Source: Ophiodon elongatus
Taxonomy: Eukaryota; Chordata; Actinopteri; Perciformes; Hexagrammidae
Direction: 5' to 3'
DNA: 64,000 nt
Assembly (NCBI GenBank): GCA_016806645.1
Contig: JACSYO010001905.1
Span: forward strand, 751,501 to 815,500
Below the pieces are notes generated by a model. That model was not told the DNA's origin. It saw nothing but the letters and a program-made list of their open reading frames with translations, and searched no databases. A program made the translations under genes and the position numbers. This document shows, piece by piece, positions 35,006 to 45,920 of this stretch (position 1 is its first letter; each line of letters begins with the position of its first letter).

Positions 35006-35718
35006 TTTATTCCCATGCAGTAACGTCCACATTTTGTTCAATGAAAATGTACCTAGTAAATATTTTTGAAAATCTATATGGTAAAAATAAATAAATGTGA
35101 CTTCAAAACATGTAATACAAATTCATCTATTAGTTTCCTTATATTTCTAAAAAGTAAAATGTAGTTTTAAAACAGTTACTAGTTGAAAAAAGGACAACAT
35201 GACAGAATCTGAATAGAGACCGTTCTATTGTTCAGACTGACAAAGCAGAGCAAGTTCCACCAATGAATAGTATCCCAATTACTACTTCTTGAAGCAGTAT
35301 TTAATGGCATTGAAAAGTATTTAAAAAAGCTTGAGTTTAACTTCCTTTTATCTACCGTAAAATTCTACTCCTTTGTTGTAACATGTCATTACTGGCCACG
35401 AAGTAAAAAAAAAAAAAAAAAAAAGAAGTAAAGTCAAGAGTCTAACATTCATCTGAGGGCAACCTTACCAGTTGTCACTTGAGAAAACCATCACAGTATA
35501 CATTTCCAGTATGTCTGATTGAGCATACAGTTTACCTATAACAAGATATAACCAAAGGATATAACCTACGTTATTCTAAATGTAAGTTACTAGTCAAACT
35601 ACAGCTGGAAAGCAGTTTTTAACTAACCCCAGAATTACTACAAGCAATGGATATGAGGCCTGGCAACACTAAGCAGCTGACAGTGGTCTGAGTCCTCACA
35701 TAGCCGGCACAGTCTTAG
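35006..35718 (-). other. kiaa2026: kiaa2026 3' UTR (inferred)
   Basis: This stretch follows the kiaa2026 stop codon (35719-35721). A minus-strand AATAAA lies at 35006-35011. A run of about 20 A on the plus strand (T on the sense strand) occurs near 35404-35424. No open frame of note is present. Confidence 0.45.
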
Positions 35719-38700
35719 TTACTTGGTACACTTTCTGTCTGCCTCTGAAGGCTGTAAAGAGGAATCATGTTCGTGTAAGGCTCCAGTGGGACTGTTGGGG
35801 GTAACCACTAGTGCATCCAGCGGTTTGGGGCAGACAACTGGATTGACCTGGCACTGAACTGTGTTCAAAACAGCACCGTCAGAACTAATGAGTAGCCTGG
35901 ATGCCACATTGGTATGCATACCTAAGGATGAGGTCTGCAGACAGTACTTTCCAAGAGCCTGATTGGTCATAACGACAGGTGGGTGGGTCGTATCGTTTGT
36001 CTTCAGCGATGCGATTGGTTGTGCTGGAGTGATGGTTACACTGCTGCTGGATGAAGGTGCCGTGAACACAGGTGCCAGTTCAAATGTGTTGAAAGTGCTT
36101 CCGATTGGTGGAACTGTAGCAACAGGCAGCGTCTGCATCCTAGACACTGCACTTACAATTGGTGGGACAGCCACTGTTGGTAATACCTGTGTCCGTGCGC
36201 CAGCAAGCACTGGTTGCATGACTGCAGGCACCGTTTTCCTGACTGATGAGCTGTCTTGATGTGTTCCCATATGTACTGAAGCCCATGATGGAGCAGTGGA
36301 CGGGGCTGCAATTCCAACTGCTGTCTGCTGGGGCTGTATGCCTGTCATTGAAACCACCTGCTGGGCAGGAAGAGAATAATGCAAAGCTGGTGTGCCTGCT
36401 AACATAGGAGCTGCAGTTGAGGAGAGGGGTGGCATGACAGGGCTGGGCAGGGCAACGGCTAATGGGCTGGATAAAACAGGCAAGGAGGATAGCGGTGCTG
36501 ACAATCTGGACAAGGGGGGTGCTACTGCAGGCGAAATGGTGGATGAACATTCAGCTGGCGTGGGTGTACCAGCAGCTAACCTGATTGTAGTCAGGGCTGA
36601 GCCGAGAGCAGGGGCACAGGTTACTGCTGGGGAAACTAGGGCTGGTACACTGCCCAACCTTGGCGGGGATGAGACCAGAGAGGGTGTACCTACCGGTGGT
36701 GATGCAAAGTTACCAGCCTGTGCAGCTGGCAGCCTCGGCAGAGCAGACACTATATTTGTTTTACTGGGTAACCACATTGAGCCCAGGCCGCGCGTTCCCG
36801 TTAGACGGACTGGCGTGACATTTGGAGTTGTTGCTAGCAATGATGGACCAACCGCAGGTGTGCATGCTACAAAAGGAGAACTTATTACTGGCACACCAGG
36901 CATCCTGGCTGGGAATTGGGGTAAAACTGGTCCTCGAGGGGCTACAGTGACATGACTTGCCCCTTGGGGAGGTACTGATGCACCAGCGCTGGTAGCACTG
37001 GCAGTAGGCACTTGTTGTGGTGCAGGGCTAGAGATAATAAGGACATGGCTGCCTGGACCCAAACCCTGGGGAGGGACTACAAAACGTGCATTGTTAAGGA
37101 CGATCTGTGTGCCAGCAGCAAGAGGCGTAGAGGTGTTGATGACTATCCTCTGCTGGATTGTGCCAGTAGCAGAGGCGGTGACTGGGATATTGCTGGGTGT
37201 CGCAGAAGAGACGGGTGTTTGGGTTTTACTGTGAGCTAGTTGAGAGGGTGCTAAAAAGGAAGTGGTTTCCTCACCAGTACCACTTTGGATATTTGAAGGA
37301 TGACGGACAAGAGTGGGTGTGGAGGTCTGGGCTGGGCTACTCTGCACAGTAGTAGTTACCTGAGCAGGAGGGTTGCTGGACAGTATACTTGAAGGTGTAC
37401 AAAGGTCCTTCTTGATCAGGTTTCCTGCAGGCAAAATGGCAGCAGTAGATGTGGAAGAGCCTGGTTGGGAGAGCATGGTGAAGGAAGGGATACCCTTGCG
37501 CTGACAGGTGGTGATCAGAGAAGAGTTAGAGGCAAGCTGGGCAGAACAACCTGTGATGGTATTTGAACTCGTAAGCGGGAGCAGTCCAGTGGTGGTGGCT
37601 GTTGGACGGCCTGTATCTGAGGCAGACACTGGCGTGTTCTTGGAAGGAGAACGTGACAGGGCACCTATCGTCTGTCCAATGGTTGTTGTCTTCCCTGACA
37701 ACTGGATTTGAACACCTGGAGACACACACAAGAGATATTTTATTCAATAGCTCAACGTTGATACTAGGGCGCAGTACTATCGCTTTAATACAACATTTAA
37801 ACTACTAAATACTGTAGCATCTAATAAACATAGCTTCACATTCATCCAACTACATTATGAATTCTACATGTACAAAATTGATTATGTCCCATTGCTGCAA
37901 AATGTACAGACAAACACATGATAATACCGTAAACACATTACTTCAAACAAACCCACCTGAAGGCAGAGTGATGTTCTTGACCTTGGACAATGCTTCTGAG
38001 CTGACAACAGGTTGGCCTGTGCTTAATCCCATCTGTAGAGTCGGACTAGATAATGAAGTGGTCAGCAGCTGTCCACTCACCCCCGTTGCTATTGCCTGTT
38101 TTGGAGTGCTTCCCACAGAGGTGGTGGATGATGTTGCTGTTGGCTGGCTGATAAACATGACTCTTGAACTAGGAAGTGATTTTGTGTAAGAGGGTGTACC
38201 TTTTGATAAGGCTACATTTGAAGTGGAGGAGGAAGAGGGAGTAACAAGGATGAATTTAGTAACTTGGGATCTTTCATCTGTACTTGCCCGCTTCATACCA
38301 GCCTTGCTGATGAACTCTGCTTGTTTGAGAACTTGGGGAACACCAGAATTACTCAGTGATGGGACAACAACAGTGTTTTTTACTAAGGAAGCTTGAAAAT
38401 GAGAACCAGCAGCAGGAGTCTGCGCTAGCTGGCCAATCTTTGTTGCAAATGTAGAAACAGCTGAGGTGTTGGAGCCTTGACTTATAGCCACAGTAGTGCC
38501 TGCAGTCTGGCTTCCTGATCCTGTAACAGGAACGCTACCAGTGACTGCAGCAAGCATGGGAGTTGTGAGTTTGGAAGGGGAATTTAATAGCGAAGGAACC
38601 TGTTTCTGAGGCTGGGCCACTGAGATACTCGTCACTGCTGGGAAGGTGCAAGGAGAAGTCTGAGAGGGAGAAGGAGGAGAGAGAGTCTGTGAGGTCTTGG

Positions 38701-40014
38701 AGACGAGGAAGGCTTTTAACTGAGGTGAGATGGTGATAACTGAACTGTTGGGCAAAGAACCAAGGGCATTCTGATCTGAGGATGTCTGGACTTTAACAAT
38801 GGCCGTGTTGCCTCCTCTAGTTGTTACCAGGATGGACTGTGAGTCACGGATACACACAGTCTTGAGCTCCTGTTTAGGGTCTGTAGATTTAATAGGCTCA
38901 GTAGAAACTGCACTAGAAGGAGTTGTGAAGGGTGAGGTGTTTGGCGTGACACCTTGTGGTGTGCTAGCTTGGGGACTGCAGGCCTGTGCCCTCTTGAGCC
39001 CTGCTGCGTTTAGGGCCCCCTGTTGCAGACGAGGGGAAACAGAAGAAGAGGGTGTCCTCAACGTCCTGGCATCTTTTAGGGGGGCCACTTGCTGAACAGG
39101 GATTCTGTTTTCGGAAATAGTGAACCCAGGCACATTGGTGGACATACAGAAGGGGCTGGCCACTTTAGAAACTGGGGCCGGGATGACCTTAGACTGTTGA
39201 TGTAAAGGAGGCAACTTTTCTTCAGTTTTCTGAATGAGAAGGTTAGGAGGCAGAATCACCAAGTGCTGCATAATCTTCTCCCCAGTGTTGTGGTCCACGA
39301 CAGGATGAACAGAAACCTTGACCGGGCTGCTGCTGTCTTTCCTGACAAGGTGACCCAGCCCCTCAGGTACTTTGTACACCACTTGGACAGGATTCTTTGT
39401 CACAGCCTGGGTAGCTTTTGTCTGTGGTGATTTAGGAAGAGCTGCTGTCCCCGCAGCCATTCCTGGCTGTCTTTGTACTTCTGTTGGTTGTCGTCCTTGT
39501 GCCTGTATTTGTTGTGAGTTCTGCTGGGAACTTGATGGAAAGCTTTGTGCTTTTGAAAGTTTTCTAGTAGTCACTGTAGAGGTAGGCAGGGAGACCAAAG
39601 ACCCTTTGCTCTGTCTATCTATGATGTTGATCCCTGTAAAATCAGCAGGCCGTTTCATTAAGGTCACTTTGTTTCCCACACTCTTAGCTAGTAGGGTGGG
39701 GATGGGCGTGTAGCCCTTAGGTAGTCCAGTGGTGGGATGGAGGATGGGGGATCTGGGTGACAGTGAAGCCTGGGTTGTCACCCTTGCTGCCCATGCCGAG
39801 TCTGAATCCCTGGATTGATTTGATGGTCTCACTTCAGATCTAGATTGTGGCCCAGAGTCAGGGGTCGACATAATGTTACTGCTGCCAGTCTGACTTGTTT
39901 GCAGCAGACTGACGTGTTTCTCTGTGCTGACCAGAGGTTGTTTTATGTGGTTGGGAGGTTTGTAGTTCACCGTTCTTTCTCCAGCAGACTCAGCCACAAA
40001 CTCCCTGGTGTTTC
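35719..40014 (-). CDS. kiaa2026: kiaa2026 last two coding exons: long Ser/Thr/Pro/Ala-rich tail
   Basis: Exons 37957-40014 (2058 nt) and 35719-37715 (1997 nt) encode about 1350 residues dominated by Ser, Thr, Pro, Ala, Val and Gln, with no globular domain I can name. Short basic patches and phosphorylation-type SP/TP sites are frequent. Two very large exons at the 3' end contrast with the 62-218 nt exons just before them. The reading frame is clean, with a stop at 35719-35721 after KCTK. Confidence 0.88.
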
Positions 40015-43000
40015 CTGAGAACACGAAAGAGTCCATTAGGGATGCAATGATCAATTAGCCGTTAAACAAGCTGTGTAACTGCATTCTTTAGAACCAGCAA
40101 AACACATTTTATCCCTACAAAACCACAACCAAAATACTGGATTTAAATTTAATGACTTTACCTCCACTCCAAAGACCTCTGGGAACCATATGTTCCAGGT
40201 CCTCCTCTTCTGCCCGCCCATAATGATCCGAGAATGAACACACCTCCTTCTCCAAACCCCTCTCTTCGTCATCGTCATCGTCATCAGAGGAGGAGGATGA
40301 TGAAATACTCTCCTCGCGCACAAAGTTATTGTATTCTGGTTGTTTCTTGAAATCATCAAATTCCTTCTTCAAACGAAGCCTGATGTAGAAGCACGAGAAG
40401 AAAAGTGTTTGTCTCCAGTCCAGCAAGAATTTTATGACACAAAGAGCCACTTAATAAAAAATGCAGTCATTTAAATGCGTTGTGCTAGTCAGCTGAGCTC
40501 AAACGGCATAAGACTAAGAGTTCCATGTTATTATCAGGACATAGACTTGACACAAACAAGTCTATGTCCTGATAATAACATGCAAAATAAATATAATTTT
40601 AAAATTAAAATTAAAATTAAAATGATGATGGTTTGATCCAGTCATTGTTAAAATCTCAAATAAGCTGTACCTGTTCCTTTGGTAGGCCTTAACAAGTTTG
40701 GGTTCCCACGGTGAAAGCTCATTCAGTAGTCTGATTAGAGTGCTGTGAAGGTCTTTCACTGCTTCTCTTTTATAATACCACCGACCCTGTCAATTTAAAC
40801 ATGCAAAGGAAACCTTAGTCAAGTCACCAACATTAAAATGTGTGACAACATTATATTCTCCACCAAATAAAGAAGGCTCTGGGGCAGAACTAAGATTGCC
40901 ACCTACCAATCTCTTTTTGATGCTCTCTAGGTCATCAAGCTCATCTTCTGTCTTACTGATCAGCCCTCGCAACTCCTCAAGACTGGTGCATACCAACTAC
41001 AGAGGAGGAATAACAGAGTAAGTCACTCTTAATAAAGAGAGAGAAAAAAAAGGAGGGAGAGAAGAATGGTGTGGCTTAAAAAGGGAAACGTTGCCTTTTT
41101 TTAAACCAGCTTTGTATCGTTGTAATGTGGGTAGTATGCGCAAATGAACGCTGTTTGACTTCCCTCCATTTTTCACGTCATCTGGTGGACCTTCACCAGC
41201 AAATGAGCGGCGGGTGAACGGGCAGCTCCGAGTGGCATTAACAGTGGGAAAGTCAAACATCGCACAAACCACCCACATTGCAACAGTACAAAGCAGGTTG
41301 AAAATCAGCAAAGTTTCTCTTTATATCAAGACTATAAAATTGTAATGATTATCAATTAATACAGCATTAAAAATACACTGCTAAAGAAATAAGTGTGTAT
41401 ATTTCAGCATGAGTGGGACAACCTTAAATGAGGGCTCAAATGAGGGCTCATCTTTAATTTTCTTTGAAGATTCAAGCTTTTTTCCTGTCAACGAGATAAC
41501 AGATATAATCTTTGAACCAACATGTTATTTAAAAAAATTATTAAAGAAAATTGTGAAAATATACCATATGGCATTGTGGCTTTGAGTGCACTTATAAATG
41601 AGTTTGATGCAATACCAAAAGAAACCATTGGTCAACATTGAGCCTTTTCTCACCCGTTTTATGTTTTTTCTTTTTGTCTTTTCTTTTGATCGTTCTGGCA
41701 ACTCTCCGCACTGCAGACTTGGTCGTCTCAGCCGAGGACGGCCTCGTCCCGTCATCATGCTGCAGCTGATCGGCCTTTCCTTTCACCCTCGTCAGTTGTT
41801 CCCCCTCTCGCTTTTTCTTCTGCTTTTTCTTTTTTGTCCAAATGTTGTCATTCACCCTCTCTTCACTTGAGTTTTGAGAACCCTCAGAGGACAACAGTGT
41901 TGCTTGCCCTGATTTGCCACAGCAGCAGTCATGCTCCTCAGATTTAACATTACTAGTTTTGCTTTTACAACAATCCAAACAGGGAGACCTTTGGTATTGT
42001 TGACTGGGACTTCCTCCCTCCATTTTAACTGGTTTGTTTGGGGAGGCCAGATTTACCAAGCGGGCAGGTGATCTGCCTGTGTAGCTGTGCTCCCCTACAC
42101 TCAGACAGGGCTCCTGTGTCTCTGCTTTTATGGTGCGCATTGAGCTCAATGAAGAGCCCTGCTCCTGTTTTAATTTAAGTCGCTTGGATTGATGCTGCAA
42201 ATCGACAGTCTCCTCATTCAAAGTCATTTCAACATCACTTCCTCCAATAGGACTAGTGCGTGAAAAGGAGTTAGTGTGTATTAAGTCCAATTTTGAGTCT
42301 TCACAGGAGTCTCCATCAGAGGACCCTGATTCAGACTCCTCCTTCTTCTTCTTCTTCTTCAGTGACCACAATTCAAACAATTGATCATCTTCCTCTACTT
42401 CCCTTTTTTCCCCTTTGAAAACCCAGAGTGTCTCTGACCCCCCCTTTCCGAAATCATCAGACTCTCCTGTGTCCATTGAGCCGCCACAACCCCCTCTGTC
42501 ACTGGTAACCCCCTCTTCCTTCATTCCATCCGACTCCTCACCCTCGGTCCCTGGCTCGGTATCAACTCTTTTGACCCATACAGAAGGGAAAGGGAAAACA
42601 GGGGGTGGGCCAGGGCCTTGGCAATAGATTCTCAGGTCTGCCCCACAGAAATGCGGGAAATGTATATAGCAATTCTCCTTGCTGTCATAGCCCAAAATAG
42701 ACTCCCTACATTCATGGATGGGCTGGGCCAGGAGAGCATCCTGCACATATTTCTGTGTCTCATACACATGATCACACAGCCCCTTCAGAAGCCATATTCG
42801 CTGGTAGAGGGGCAGCAAGTGAAAGGGTTTCTCCTCCAAAGGACTCACCTCCCCGAGAGTGCGGAAAAACTGGTGGGAGAGTCCCAATTGCTCCGCCCGA
42901 CCTGGCTGATCGTGTGAGGCACCAACAGCTCGATACCAGCCCATGACCCGCTGCCTGAGTTCTGACTCCCAGCGGCGGTAAGGCAGGACAGGGCGACGTT

Positions 43001-44790
43001 GCAGATTGGCCCTCCGCTGGGGTGGGCACAGTAGGGAAGATATGATCTTGGACAGGAGGAGGCTGCAGCGGGGCATCAGCAAACAACGCTCAAGATCAAA
43101 AAATACAATCTCAGGGAGGTTAAGTGCAGTCTGAGCAAGACAGAGGAAGTGCCCTATAGCAGGGAGTTCCCAAAGTGTGTCCACAGTGTGGGGGGAAGCC
43201 TGTGTCAGCAAAGTCTGCTCCCACTCTTCCACCTCTTTGGCTGACATTTCCTCCGCTTCTTTCTTCTCAAGCTCACGTTGCCTGAAAAGTCAGAAAACAT
43301 ATATTCTTGGCGGGTTTACGACAGCAATTTTGAATCTCTCTCAAATATTCACTCACCTCTTCTCCTCCTTGGCCCTCTGTTGCTCTTCCAGCCGTAGGGC
43401 CTGAACCATGATGGACTCATGCCCGCCGACAGTGATCGTAGCCAGGCTACGAGATGCCAGCCTCCTCCTCGTTGAGGTGCCCCCTGAACCCCGTTCCTCT
43501 TCTGCACCAAAACGCCCTTTAGAGGTCACGGTCAAAGTCGTCTTCTCTCGTAGCGTCCTAGTTTGACAGACGCAGAGAAAATATGATGTATGATTAAAGT
43601 TGATTAACTGTAGCCGTCATGATTGTTGGAAGTAAAACGGACACCACACAGACAAACATTTGTTCAAAATGCATATAGAATTAGCTTGTGGACATTTTAA
43701 AAACAGGTTACTGAGTAAATCACCAATCATCATTGTGAGATTGTGGTATGCTTCCAAACAAACTTCCCTTCTCTCATTAATGAAAAACAATACATATATC
43801 ATATAGGCACTTTACATTCATGCCATGTAGAAATACTACATGGCGATAAAGTAATTCTACTGCTATATTGAAAAAAAACTTCATCTACTAAATGTTTGTG
43901 AGCTAACCTTGCCAGACAAACATTTGTTGCCAATCAACATGAACTTATCATGCAGGTGACATAGAAAACACGTTTGGTCCTCTACTATTGCTGCTGTATA
44001 ATGAGTTTGAACATTTGTCAGCTAATCAATTTGTTCAACAGTGTAAATACATTATATTCATTGTTTACCTGGACAGCAATGTAAGCTTCTGCTCCAGCAT
44101 GATTTCCAGCTTTTGAGCCTGTTTGGAGATCCAGTGGTCCACTCCATGGTAGCGATAACAGTTCTCCAACATCAGCCTGAAGTCTGCAACAAACTCTGTT
44201 ATGGTCTCATACTCTTGGTTGATAAACTTCTTCTCCATCCCCCGCAAGCACATCGACTGCCTGACTTGGTCCGGACCACAGCCACGGACCCCCTCAATTC
44301 CATGCTGGGCCTCCTGGTGGCCGATGGGATTGAGGAACGGGCTGGTGATCCCTTTGTGCTTGTCCGAGAGAAAGCCTGTGAATATCCTATACGCTTGTTG
44401 GACCTCATAGTTCATATCCTCCTCAAAACTATTGCTGTTGGTAGAAATGCAAACCTCAGGCAGAGAGAGGTCACTATTTGAAAACTCAGAGACACCTTCA
44501 TTGCCAAGTGCAAGCCTGTCACCCTCAGCAGCAACATCTCCACTGTCGCCCGGACAGTATAATGCTACCATAGTCTCAACTTCACAGGTGCCATTACTGA
44601 GCTCATCCTCAGTTACGATCAGGTCAGTGTCTTCAGTGCTGCTGTTCACCCATTTGGATTGTGAAGACATTATGTGGGAGCTGGGCTGCTGGGGTGCAAA
44701 ATCTTGGTCAGTCACAGTCAGATCTTGGTTGCGGAACAAAGGTCGGTTACAAGCTGGTGAGGTTTGTTCTGTCAGATCCAACTGATCCAT
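35719..44790 (-). CDS. kiaa2026: KIAA2026/BRD10 homologue, bromodomain and WHIM-like protein, complete coding sequence (2363 aa)
   Basis: Coding exons: 44069-44790, 43357-43557, 41654-43281, 41423-41484, 40907-40996, 40671-40786, 40162-40379, 37957-40014 and 35719-37715. They total 7092 nt, an exact codon multiple. The start is the ATG at 44788-44790 (MDQLDLTEQTSPACN), inside an exon that begins at 44801 after an acceptor. The identity rests on order and orientation next to MLANA, as in human 9p24, and on architecture: an N-terminal bromodomain-like fold (about residues 120-240), a coiled charged helix, a DDT/WHIM-like region, and very long Ser/Thr/Pro/Ala-rich C-terminal exons. Human KIAA2026 is about 2100 aa. 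Its function is poorly known, with a chromatin role inferred from the domains. The donor of the 41423-41484 exon (GTTGTC) is weak. Confidence 0.88.
40524..40582. repeat. Perfect 26-bp-arm hairpin in a kiaa2026 intron
   Basis: The arms at 40524-40549 and 40557-40582 are exact reverse complements over 26 bp, separated by a 7-nt loop (ACACAAA). It lies in the intron between the exons at 40671-40786 and 40162-40379, about 90 bp downstream in transcript sense of the 40671 donor. A short AATTAAA-type tandem (about 40590-40622) sits beside it. The structure would fold in either transcript sense. Confidence 0.95.
41654..43557 (-). CDS. kiaa2026: kiaa2026 coding exons 2-3: charged helix and DDT/WHIM-like region
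   Basis: Exons 43357-43557 and 41654-43281. The first is basic, ending in a charged helix (RLEEQQRAKEEKR) that continues into the next exon (RQRELEKKEAEE). A DDT-like helical segment follows (WELPAIGHFLCLAQTALNLP). Later come PLYQRIWLLKGLCDHVYE and the WHIM-type motif ILGYDSKENCYIHFPHFCG, seen in ISWI-partner proteins such as BAZ and CECR2 relatives. The rest of the exon is Ser/Glu/Lys-rich with likely nuclear localisation strings (TKKKKQKKKREG, KRKDKKKKHK). Confidence 0.82.
43822..43844. repeat. Perfect 9-bp inverted repeat with 5-nt loop in a kiaa2026 intron
   Basis: GCCATGTAG at 43822-43830 and its exact complement at 43836-43844 flank AAATA. It lies in the intron between the first and second coding exons. 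It is short enough to be chance, but it resembles the other small-loop inverted repeats in the window. Confidence 0.75.
44069..44790 (-). CDS. kiaa2026: kiaa2026 first coding exon: divergent bromodomain
   Basis: About 120 acidic, Ser/Thr-rich residues precede a bromodomain-like helix bundle: YEVQQAYRIFTGFLSDKHKG (helix Z), then FLNPIG, then MEKKFINQEYETITEFVADF, then RLMLENCYRYHGVDHWISKQ. The pattern matches the bromodomain NCYxYN signature except that the acetyl-lysine-anchoring Asn is His at residue 215 (codon 44146-44148). An insert of about 25 residues sits between helices Z and A. Fold assignment is from pattern; the change could alter or abolish acetyl-lysine binding. Confidence 0.8.
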
Positions 44791-44801
44791 GGTGCAGGCA
44801 C

Positions 44802-45920
44802 CTGAAGTGGGTAACAGGTGTCACGTCTATGGTGAACATTAATATTGCAAACAACACGAGGACAAAGTTTTGATGCAAGGGGAAAAATATACCAAGACAA
44901 ATAAACAGATCTTACTGAGCATTTATATTGCGAGGTCCAAAAGACATGACAGCAGGGAAATGATGCATTCATACCCAACATGCCTAAGATTGCTAGGCTA
45001 AGTTTGCTGACATTACAATTCCTGTCATGGCAGGTGCTCACATCATTGTAGCCACGCGATAATCTGAACACTGGGATGTTTACAACAATGTGATTGTGTC
45101 CAAATTACTCGCAGGTAAACTCTCTCTCTCTCTACCTGCAAACTTTTAATTGTCCCCGGATCAATGGCTAGCTAGCTTGGAAGCTACAAGCGAGCTAGCT
45201 AACGGTAGTTAAAACAACAATAAGTAAACAAACTTTGTCCAGTTTGCTCCACAGAGAGAGCTGCAGTTCACTGCCTTATCACGTCCCGTGTCCTGTCACG
45301 TGCGGACGAAGACCAAATCTGACTCGAGGCAGAGCTTTGGGGGGGGTTCAAATAAAACATACCTCGACGTTTTGAGTGCAGCTCCAGACAGCTTTCAGCA
45401 GCTTAGCAGCCACGGCGGCTCGCTAGCTAGGTTAGCTTGCTATTGTCTCCAATCTGGGGCCTGCAATTGCTGCGTTCGCTGTCCATAATGGAAAAATGGC
45501 AGCGATTAAATGCCTCGCGGACAAAAAGTTATGCAGTCTCATGTCGTCGGCCCACAAAGTGATGTCAGTGACGGCCAGACGGCTGGAGGAGCGTTAGCCG
45601 GAGTAACACCAGCGGATTGTCCGACAATGCACAACAGTTCATGATCACTAGCCAGCCAGCTAACCGGCTGGGGTTTGCAACTTGACAAGTCACTTTAGGA
45701 CAAGTTAAAAAAAACAGGCACACTTTGGAGGCTAATGTGTGCCACGTGCCGGGTGTCTTCTGGACCCCTGCGGGCTTTTACAAAAAGCTAGTAACCGACT
45801 GCTCCAGCCTGGCTGGATGAAGACTCACGGTGCTGTAGTCCACTTCACTTCCACCTTGCGTGCGCCCGGTGCAAACGTGCGCAGCTTGACGTCGCGAGCG
45901 GGTCGCGTGTCACACTAAAT
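44802..45920 (-). promoter_or_regulatory. kiaa2026: kiaa2026 promoter and probable non-coding exon
   Basis: The minus strand shows a donor (GTCGAG followed by GTATGT) with its GT at 45361-45362, so a 5' UTR exon could occupy 45363 to about 45490. An alternative donor (TTTGCAG followed by GTAGAG) lies near 45131-45136. The flanking DNA to 45920 is CpG-rich, with TTGACGTCGCG (CRE-like) and TGCGTGCGCCC (NRF1-like) words near 45855-45895. GCTAGC words cluster at 45165-45200, 45420-45440 and 45590-45680. The start site is not determined. Confidence 0.55.

Noticed and set aside
36392..36955. 187-codon plus-strand open frame opposite the last kiaa2026 exon.
   Set aside because: The minus-strand frame is 670 codons and in phase with upstream exons. 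This one is a GC-rich shadow.
45288..45488. 66-codon plus-strand frame between kiaa2026 and uhrf2.
   Set aside because: It lies in the CpG-rich kiaa2026 promoter and UTR exon, with no downstream splice partner.
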